Source: Cristatella mucedo (Eukaryota; Bryozoa; Phylactolaemata; Cristatellidae). Taken from it: a DNA stretch of 64,000 bases. Shown here in pieces: positions 56,662 through 64,000 of this stretch. The first letter of the stretch is position 1. Every line of letters starts with the position of its first letter. Under the pieces are notes generated by a model. That model made no database searches and was not told the origin of the DNA. It saw only the letters and a program-made list of their open reading frames with translations. Where the stretch lies: assembly GCA_009760855.2 (NCBI GenBank), contig WPIO01000239.1, positions 62,001-126,000 on the forward strand. Reading direction: 5' to 3'. The position numbers were made by a program, and so were the translations under genes.

Positions 56662-57204
56662 TTGGATTACTCCTTTACGGTGGATCAAAACGTGGTAGAC
56701 GAAAATACGTTATGACTTAGTTAACAGCTCTACTCTTTCGAAAGCCACAGCGTGTCGCATGGCTTCGTGCTACGGTGCTTCGTGCTTCACATCACAGATT
56801 GAATCTTCACTTTTATATCTGCCTGAGAATGAATTTTCACCTTTTATATCTACCTGAGAATGAATTTTAACTTTTATATACATATCTGCATGAGAATGAA
56901 TTTTCATCTTTTACATATATCTGCCTGAGAATGAATTTTCACCTTTTATATCTGACGCCTACTTATAAAGACGATTTCACCACATCCAAGTTTTGGCCGG
57001 CGCACTGTACTTCACACACACTGCGTGTCGCATGGCTTCGTGTCGCATGGCGCTGCATCGATGCAAATGACACCTCGCAGCCACAGTTGAGGCAAACTGC
57101 AGCAGCAGCAGTCGAACCGGAGGGACGGGGGAAAGGGGAAGGACGAACTGCGCCCGTGACCGACAAACAAGAATGAGTTTAAAAGAATTTAAACCAGAAA
57201 TATA

Positions 57205-57852
57205 ATGAATAAATTTGATTTTGTGCAAGGTTCAGATGAGTGGAAAAAATCAATGTCCTTGAATATTGGAGGCTCAGAGGTTTACTCAGTGCTTGGAAAT
57301 GATCTAGTATTTGGAGAACAGATTGAACCTGATATAGAATTAATTGCAAATAGAAAACTAAAAAAATACATTGCTAATAATTCTAGTATGAGATTTCCTC
57401 CAATGTTGTTTGGTAAAGTATTTGAACCTATCGCTGCAAAGTTTTTAGAAATGAAACTAAAAGTAAAACTTGATAACGCAGACGATTGTTTTAGTAGTGA
57501 TGGTGTGTACATATATTCTCCTGATGGAATAATAGATAACAATACATTAATAGAAATAAAATGTTTATGGAGTAGAAATATTATTGATGATTGCATACCT
57601 AAACAATATCACGCACAATGCTTATTAGGCTTACATGTTTTAAAACTTAGTGAGTGCTTTTACTCTGAGTTTGAGATTTTTGTTCCTGGGTTGAATTGTG
57701 AAGAACCTCCGCTAGATTATATAGCAGCTGGTAATGTAAGAATTCCTAATACTGATTTGGATATGCCACTTAGAGAACCAATTTTTATGCTATTACTTAA
57801 AGATGAAACATATTTTGAATTTGATATTATAAGCAAGTATGGCAGATTATAA
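57205..57852 (+). CDS. YqaJ-like nuclease, copy 2, 215 aa
   Basis: Full-length copy of the nuclease at 16415. All motif residues are kept (LFGKVFEPIA, YSPDGI, LIEIKC, PKQYHAQC). Four amino-acid changes are visible (Leu7Val, Thr20Asn, Arg103Ile, Lys205Thr), against few silent ones, as expected if selection has been relaxed since duplication. Confidence 0.84.
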   Translation: MNKFDFVQGSDEWKKSMSLNIGGSEVYSVLGNDLVFGEQIEPDIELIANRKLKKYIANNSSMRFPPMLFGKVFEPIAAKFLEMKLKVKLDNADDCFSSDGVYIYSPDGIIDNNTLIEIKCLWSRNIIDDCIPKQYHAQCLLGLHVLKLSECFYSEFEIFVPGLNCEEPPLDYIAAGNVRIPNTDLDMPLREPIFMLLLKDETYFEFDIISKYGRL

Positions 57853-58024
57853 GGAAGCAGATGGTTATGATATAAAGTATTATATAAAAAGATGTTTGAT
57901 CCAAGTGATAGAAGATGATCCTTGTAGATTTGTTAGAATAATTCCTATTGTTAAAGAAGTGCTAGATAGATCACAATTTTTAATTAATAACTATATAGAT
58001 GAGTCGAAGACGTCATTGCAATGA
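57839..58024 (+). CDS. Small protein, copy 2, 61 aa
   Basis: Copy of the gene at 17049 with one Glu codon missing (IEDDPC against IEEDDPC) and a few substitutions. It overlaps the nuclease end and the fibre-like start as in copy 1. Frame intact. Confidence 0.58.
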   Translation: MADYKEADGYDIKYYIKRCLIQVIEDDPCRFVRIIPIVKEVLDRSQFLINNYIDESKTSLQ

Positions 58025-58858
58025 CTATGTAAGTAGAATAAATGGTTATATTCTATCAGATCTTGATGGAAATGGTAATAGAATTATTAATATGGGAGAT
58101 CCTGTGAATGATGGTGATGCTGTAACTAAATCGTATGCAGATGCAAACTTTATTGTAAATAGTGGTACTTCTTTAAATTTACAGAATAGACCAATTACAA
58201 ATCTTGCTCCAGGAGTTAATTCAGCAGATGCTGTCAATGTTAGTCAAGTATCGAACTATGTAAAGAAATCTGGAGATACAATGACTGGCGATTTAAATAT
58301 GAATAGTTTTGCTATTACTTCTACATATTGGAATTCTAGTCTTACTACACCAACAGTTTTACCTGATGTTTTTGTGTTACTTATGGAGGATTAAAACGAG
58401 ATGTATTATTGAAGAATTCTCCTGCTACAACAAATTTAAATATGAATAATAATTCTATAATCAATGTTGCTGAACCTGTTAATTCTTCTGATGCTGCAAC
58501 GAAATCCTATGTTGATAGAACAGTTAAAAAAATAACAGAAGTTGTTGTACTTACATTTAATCCTAGAGCAATGAATTATATTATTAATATTTCTACTGCA
58601 TGTTCTTGGACAAATAAAAATAGTCCTCCACTAATAATACTAAGTGCAATGGTTGTTGGATCGCCTAACTGCATACAACTAAAGCCTAGCAGTGATACGA
58701 CAATAGTGTCAGGAGATTTACGTGCTATAAATACATCACCGACTGGAACTGATTTTAAGTATTATGCATACTTTACTAGAGTTCCGATAGAATATTATTA
58801 TGTTGATAACATAGGAAATATGAAAGTTAATCTATTAATTTCTTACATAAGTACCTGA
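57999..58858 (+). pseudogene. Fibre-like protein 4, copy 2, frameshifted
   Basis: Identical repeat architecture to 17212 through the SGDTMTGDLNMN repeat. A one-base deletion near 58,369 (after LTTPTVLPD) shifts the frame to an early stop at 58,394, and the rest continues in another frame to 58,858. Copy 1 is the intact reference for this lesion. Confidence 0.85.
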
Positions 58859-59281
58859 AAAGTATAAGTGAACTATTAGAACAATTAATTCTTTTAATTT
58901 TGTTGCTTTATGCTTACCTTTTACTAGCGAGAATAGTTTTGCTATATGCATTATTGATTCGTGTCCTAAACAATGATGTTTACAGAATAACTCGGAACAC
59001 CTTTTTTTGAAGTGTTTCTTTACTAAACAGTATATCTTTGTAGGTCTTTGTTTAGAATATTTATTCCTTGCATAATAACAATCTGCACAAATAATTATTT
59101 TATTATTTCTTAAAACACAACAATCAAAATCTGTTTCTGTACTACCTAAGTCGCAGATATCGCAACGCATTTCATACTTTAACTTTGGTCTTTGTTTAAC
59201 CTTTTGGCAAACTGGATGACCTGACTCCAAGTATTCAATTTCGCTAAATGATGTCGAACAAGTATCACAAAATATTTTCAT
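58835..59281 (-). CDS. Cys-rich protein, copy 2, 148 aa
   Basis: Intact copy of 18049-18495. Substitutions visible are Asp to Gly, Gly to Cys (giving FDCCVL), Ala to Val, Glu to Gly and Pro to Ser. The CxxC pairs and the CKHHC cluster are unchanged. It starts against the same 9-base palindromic gap as the integrase. Confidence 0.67.
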   Translation of the reverse strand: MKIFCDTCSTSFSEIEYLESGHPVCQKVKQRPKLKYEMRCDICDLGSTETDFDCCVLRNNKIIICADCYYARNKYSKQRPTKIYCLVKKHFKKRCSELFCKHHCLGHESIMHIAKLFSLVKGKHKATKLKELIVLIVHLYFSGTYVRN

Positions 59282-59290
59282 TTCTATAGA

Positions 59291-60169
59291 ATGTCATTTC
59301 TAACTCTAAATGAGAGAAAAAAGGAAGGGAAATTTAATCCAGACTCAGATATAAGCCAGATATTCAAGCCAAGACCTAAAGTAATTCCAAAAGGTTTCTT
59401 TAATACTTTTGAACCGAATGAAAGTCATCAGGCAGACATTTTGTATATGCCGAATGATTCTGGTTACAAATATACATTGAGTGTTATTGATGTTGCTAGC
59501 AGATATAAAGACTTGAGACCACTTAAAACAAAGTCTTCTAAAGAAGTAACACAAGCTATAACAGATATTTACACAAAACGTTTATTGAAGTGGCCAAAGA
59601 AGATAACAATAGATCCTGGAACTGAGTTTAAAGGAGAATTTGTGAAAGAAATGAAAAGACATGAAACACAAGTTATAGAAGCTACTAGTAAAAAGAGTGT
59701 TGTACTTGTTGATAGAATGAATAGAACTGTAGCAGAAAGAGCATTTATTGCGCAATATGAGAAGGAATTAGAAAATATTAATAATGGCGATTATACTAGA
59801 AGTAAAGAATGGATTTATAATTTACCAAAGATTATTGATTATCTAAATAATAGTGTTACAAGATCTATTGGTGAAGAACCTATAAAGGCGATAAAAAAAG
59901 AATCAGTAAAACTGAGTATACCAAAATATCATAGAAAAGTTGGAGAACAAGAAAAATTATTAGAACTTGGAACAACTGTTAGATATTTACTAGAACCAGG
60001 TGAAGGAGAAGATGAAAAAAGAAGAGCTACAGATGCAATATGGAGCTTGACTAAACATACTATTGTTAGAATAATGATATTGAAAAAACGACCGGTGCGT
60101 TTTTGGGTAAATGATGTTAAAAGGAGCTTTGTTAGAGAGGAATTGCAAGTGATTAAGCAAGAGGAGTAG
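59291..60169 (+). CDS. DDE integrase, copy 2, 292 aa, catalytic Glu changed
   Basis: Full-length frame, 16 residues longer than copy 1 at the C-terminus (ending REELQVIKQEE). Asp49 and Asp108 are present, but the third catalytic position reads VLVDRMNRT: codon GAT at 59711-59713 gives Asp141 where copy 1 has Glu141. In DDE/D enzymes the third residue can be Asp in some families, but rve integrases use Glu, so activity is probably reduced or lost. Other changes are few. Confidence 0.88.
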   Translation: MSFLTLNERKKEGKFNPDSDISQIFKPRPKVIPKGFFNTFEPNESHQADILYMPNDSGYKYTLSVIDVASRYKDLRPLKTKSSKEVTQAITDIYTKRLLKWPKKITIDPGTEFKGEFVKEMKRHETQVIEATSKKSVVLVDRMNRTVAERAFIAQYEKELENINNGDYTRSKEWIYNLPKIIDYLNNSVTRSIGEEPIKAIKKESVKLSIPKYHRKVGEQEKLLELGTTVRYLLEPGEGEDEKRRATDAIWSLTKHTIVRIMILKKRPVRFWVNDVKRSFVREELQVIKQEE

Positions 60170-60554
60170 TTTCTCCTTGTGAACGTTCTGCTATAATATC
60201 GTCAAACTCTTCTTTTGTAACTACTTCATCAGATAAATCATCAGTTATTTTTTAAATAAATTCTGTGTTAGAATTGAGAGTAAATCTTTTTCTTTTATCT
60301 ATTTCAACTAAAACCCCATCAACTGCCATTAGCATTGCTGTTAGAGCTGAGAGAACAGAGACTACATTAGTTATATCCGGATGTGTGTGAATATGTGTTT
60401 TAGAAACTGTAACTCCTAGAGCTACTATTATATTTACTTTTTTATTTATATATCTTACTCTTGTAAACTGAGTTAAACATGATCTCATTTTAATGTTATA
60501 TGCAACTACCTCGTCATATCTTTGAAGAATAAATTTTTTTCTTAGATCTGCCGT
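60153..60554 (-). pseudogene. Degraded small gene, copy 2
   Basis: Counterpart of 19384-19767 with the tail frame preserved (it ends near ERSQGETTPLA). The same ACG stands in the start position next to TTATAGGAAA and the same TAA is at 60252-60254. An internal Met (MRSCLTQFTRVRY, 60488) is specific to this copy and could give a shorter product. Tail overlaps the integrase end by 17 bases. Confidence 0.5.
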
Positions 60555-60568
60555 TTTCCTATAATTAT

Positions 60569-60901
60569 TTATAAAATATTATCAGCAATATTTCTTGGAA
60601 AACCTTTTTCATAATATGGATCCCTGAATGTTTTAACTAGACAATCATCAACAATACTAGGAGATTGATCCTCATTAAAGAATTCTGGGTGTCTAATCAA
60701 ATTATAATTTGTTAACTTTTGTCTCTCACCTTTACGAATTAAATCAATTATAAAATCTGTGTGTAGTTTAATTTCATCATATCCATTAACAAAAGGAATG
60801 CGATGATCATACAACTTGTAAAATACTTCCCTAATTCTGATTATATAAGAAATCATACTCTCATGCCAATGTCTGGGAAAGAATTTACACCTTGTACTCA
60901 T
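60569..60901 (-). CDS. Right-end unknown protein, copy 2, 110 aa
   Basis: Same protein as 19782-20114 (MSTRCKFFPRHWHE to NIADNIL), apparently unchanged over the 110 residues, which is notable next to the changes in neighbouring genes. Start again follows AATATACT. Function unknown. Confidence 0.62.
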   Translation of the reverse strand: MSTRCKFFPRHWHESMISYIIRIREVFYKLYDHRIPFVNGYDEIKLHTDFIIDLIRKGERQKLTNYNLIRHPEFFNEDQSPSIVDDCLVKTFRDPYYEKGFPRNIADNIL

Positions 60902-60984
60902 AGTATATTTAATACATTTTTTCTTTAGATCAAATTTTATTATGTTAGAGTGCGATAGGATAAACAACGAAGTACGCAAAAACA

Positions 60985-62307
60985 CTATGCTGAGCGATAG
61001 CGAGTCTAGTGTTGACCGAGTAGTTTGGTTTTGAAAGTTATGGAGACTTGGGTCTCAGACGATGACACTCGATCGAGCTGTGCGAGTTTGAGGGTCGAGG
61101 CTGAGCCCTAGGCTCTATAAGTTCAAAACATAACTACTGGGTGGGGGAGTGGGCGGCTCGCTAGCCTCTCGGCGCTATAGCCGCTGTATCTAGCATATTG
61201 GTAGACCCGGTAGCCGGCGCTCCTCCGCACCCTGAGCACTTCACTCGAATTCGCTTGCGCCTCCGGCAGCAGCGCGAAAAAGCGGAAGCCTCTCTCTGGC
61301 CTCTCTCTCTGGCCTCTCACTGGCCCGCTGGAGAGCGGCGTCTTCGCACAGCGTCAGGCCCGGCGGCACGGGTCCCGCTCGTTTCTCAGCGCCGCCAAAG
61401 TTACCCGATTCGGGCCCACCTCTGAATGGAGCGACGACCGCCTGCGCGACGGACACTTTCGCATCGCTCTTGCGAGGCAAAAGTGTCCTTCGCGACCGAG
61501 AGCTTCGCTCGCGAGAACGTCCTAAATCTCGCTTGTTGCGTCGCGCCGCTGGCGATCCAAAGACGGACCCAAAGTCGGACCCAAAGTCTCAGCGTCTGAG
61601 CGCCGATGTTGGCGGACGAGTGGGCGGGCGGGCGTCTTAGCTGCGGCGAGCGTCTTTTCCCGTGACCGACAAACAAGAATAGGTCGGCCAGGCCGATCGC
61701 GACTGCTTACGTCACCGCCAGCGACAGCGGTCTCCTGGAGATACGACGGCCGCCGAGTCTCGCTCGCCGCCGCCCTTCCGAGCGCGACCCAATTGGGGCG
61801 TTTTCACCAGCGAAGTACGCTCAGCTCAGCGAGCGAAGCGATCGCTGAACGTGGCCGCCAGCACGTGCGGCGCCCGGACTAGGCATGCTTGGCAAGCTTT
61901 AGGAGCCTGCCGAGTGACCAAGCCGCCCGCCTTCACCTCACGGTCCCTCGGGGTAGCAGTCCGCGTTCGGCCGGCCTCCATTCCCAATGCCTTCGCAGTG
62001 CTTGTGCAGTATGTCCTTCCATCGCTTACGTCGGCAGCAGCGAGTCGAGTGAGCGAGCCCACTTTTCGGCTTATCTAACCGTGCAATTTGCCTAAAGTGC
62101 CTAGAAAGAGATTGAGTTCTCTGTGGGCACTATTTCAAACGTGTTATTGCTAGTATTGTTTTACTTGCCAAGCTGCATTGGCTTCCTGGGCCATTTATTT
62201 ATTTTATATACAATTTATATAATTTAAGATTCCCGTGACTCTATTTGCCTGTAGCGATTGTTACTGCGTCGAAAAATTTCAGGATGAGAGCCCCTGCCTA
62301 GCTAGGT
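60985..62307. other. GC-rich flank of copy 2, no gene
   Basis: Counterpart of 20,200-21,516, including the 22-base repeat at 61659-61680 and the LINE/SINE-type tail near 62,093. No gene recognised. Confidence 0.5.

Positions 62308-62340
<33 letters not shown>
62308..62340 (+). repeat. (GGC)n array, short form
   Basis: About 11 GGC units at the place where copy 1 has about 130. Confidence 0.95.
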
Positions 62341-62344
<4 letters not shown>

Positions 62345-62506
62345 CATCAGCTGAGAGTGCTGCGGCAGCCTTAGGAAATCGCGTGTGTGCGGCAGAGAGG
62401 CAAACTAGCAGATAGCTGGAAAGACGAGTTGCTTTTGAGCTATGCGAACAACGAGCTTGACGGCGGGCGCAGTTCATTATGCAGTAAAACCCTCTTCGCT
62501 GTTTCC

Positions 62507-63969
62507 CCTCGGTGCCAAATCTCTCAGTAAGACACGTTTGAGTACTTCGAAACTCGCTGTATTTTGCAGTCACGTCTGGTGCATGCGCACTGAAGGGTTG
62601 TACGGTTTTTCTCGGTATTAGCTAATATCTGCGGGCGTTCGACCACCCTTTTCCGGCTATTCGTATCGACCCGCTGTGAGACGAAGGTGCACCGGAAGCC
62701 CCGAGTCTCGTTAGCAATCGCATGAAGCCAACCTCCCGATTCGCCCGAAATTTCTCGGCGCAGTGTTCAGCCTGTCATGAGCTTCCCCCCTCCCCTTCCG
62801 CGTCGCTACCACTCGCAGCGCGATGCGCACCCTTCCGCCGCTGCTGCGGCGTTGACACGTGCCAGAGCGGCACTGGATTGCCGCTGTTCGCTACTCGGCC
62901 ACAGGCCCGGCGGTCTGACCTCTGACGGCGGTGCACCTCTGACGCTGCTTCCGCCGGGCTGTTCGGCCGGCGTCCCGGAACGAGTCCGTCGCCGTTGCAT
63001 TGCCGAAGGCTCCTCTCACTCTTGCAGCGTGTGCGCGACCAGCAAGCTCCGTTTACAGCGAGCCGATGCTTTTAGATTGTCGTCTTCGAACTAGCGGCGT
63101 AGTTTCGCGAAAGACTAGCCCGTGCATGCTGGACGGGCGCCTCAGATTGCAACGCTGGTTGCATCCGCCGGCCGCCTGGCGACCTTGCCTCGCCCGACGG
63201 ACGACCTTGCCTTGCCTCGCCCGACGGACGACCTTGCCTTGCCTGGTGATCTGATCTTACCTGGCGACGTAACTTTGCCTGGCTACCTCGCGCTCTTTCT
63301 AGGCACTTTACATTTGCTGCAGAAGAAATATGATCGCATGGTTACCGGCAACGCGGACAATATCAACAAGCATAACATGGTTAGAGACGGCAAGCAAACT
63401 GTAAACATGTAAATACGGCTAGCGGCACGTACACAGTGTAAGCACGCATAAGCACACAAAGGACGAATCACAAGGGCCCGCTAAATGCTGGGATGAACAG
63501 ATTTCTATTGTTAACGTTAATACTTTTGCCGAGTTCCACATCGCTTTTGAGAATCTTTCTACCTTGTGAAAGACAGACTTATGAAGACGAGACAATAAAT
63601 CCTACTCTGTTGTCTGGAAAACTCAATACTATCCTGTCTCATTGAAAACGTCTTTTATAGCACGTAGAGGTATTAAAAATTCTATAAAACAATGGATTTT
63701 CAAGTATCGCTTTGGTGATAAAAGTCAAGGGATGAAAAATGGACAAGCTCGAGCTGACTCGTATTATTGTACAGAATATATCATATTTTGACGATGTGTT
63801 ATTTACTTTCAAACGATTTCTACGAGAGATTAGTCTTTCGTCAAGTTCTCTGTTCTATATATGTGATATCAGCTTTACTTCTTGATGCGGTCAAGATTGG
63901 CTGCAGTGCGGGCAAGACCGCTGTGGACAACTGCCTCAACAGACATAGTTTGCGGCATTAAAGTGCTTC

Positions 63970-64000
<31 letters not shown>
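62507..64000. other. Right flank, no gene recognised
   Basis: GC-rich to ~63,300, then more AT-rich. Contains a short tandem repeat (GCCCGACGGACGACCTTGCC, two units at ~63,197-63,241), an inverted LINE/SINE tail near 63,294-63,325 (CTTTCTAGGCACTTTACATT), and an AT dinucleotide tract at 63,970-63,996. A 49-codon frame from 63,751 has no recognised features. Confidence 0.45.

Larger units (their letters stand above)
56662..62506 (+). repeat. Duplicated block, copy 2 (~5.85 kb)
   Basis: Same order and orientation as 15,872-22,084, with the same chimeric leader and tandem repeats. Left flank is host-like here, not the capsid gene. Differences are scattered substitutions and 1-3 base indels plus the much shorter GGC array. 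Confidence 0.93.

Overview
The window is animal nuclear DNA carrying a large endogenous DNA virus of the Maverick/Polinton-adintovirus type next to a spliced host gene. The host is a metazoan, probably an invertebrate. The evidence is a seven-exon fatty-acid elongase gene with GT-AG introns, CR1/L2-like LINE remains, tRNA-derived SINEs, and GC-rich CpG-bearing flanks with microsatellites. The species cannot be named from the sequence alone.

Region 1 (1-15.9 kb) is AT-rich and virus-like, with tightly packed genes on both strands. In order it holds a broken protein-primed family B DNA polymerase, several small unknown genes, and three minus-strand genes resembling phage tail fibres. Next come a small hydrophobic protein, a pX-like 'GGFLP' protein, a phospholipase A2-like gene and an unknown minus-strand gene. 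A zinc-ribbon/adenain-type protease gene, an intact packaging ATPase, a broken helical protein, two related minor-capsid-like proteins, two small proteins and a major capsid protein gene cut short follow. Most starts are preceded immediately by a TATATAG-like box. Some genes are intact, while others carry in-frame stops, frameshifts or lost start codons, so the element is decaying.

Region 2 (15,872-22,084) is a ~6 kb block repeated at 56,662-62,506 with different flanks on both sides. It carries a chimeric junction with short tandem repeats, a YqaJ-type nuclease, a small protein, a fourth fibre-like gene, a Cys-rich protein, a DDE integrase, two minus-strand genes, and then 1.9 kb of GC-rich DNA ending in a GGC array. 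The integrase copies are damaged differently: copy 1 has an early stop, and copy 2 has the catalytic Glu replaced by Asp.

Region 3 (22.1-56.6 kb) is host DNA. An ELOVL gene runs on the plus strand from 28,931 to 55,635 as seven exons encoding 276 residues. Its introns hold LINE and SINE remains, CTG/CCT repeats, a fold-back hairpin and an open, phase-matched 234-base candidate exon with a BRCT-like stretch. Upstream are a LINE fragment, SINEs and degenerate CCCTAAA repeats.

Region 4 (56.7-64 kb) is copy 2 of the viral block plus 1.5 kb of flank with no recognisable gene.

In the intact virus, the polymerase, integrase and nuclease would copy and insert the genome. The ATPase, protease, capsid, pX-like and PLA2-like proteins would build the particle and breach membranes, and the fibre-like proteins would probably bind the host surface. 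That scheme rests on known adintovirus/Polinton biology and is not shown by this window.
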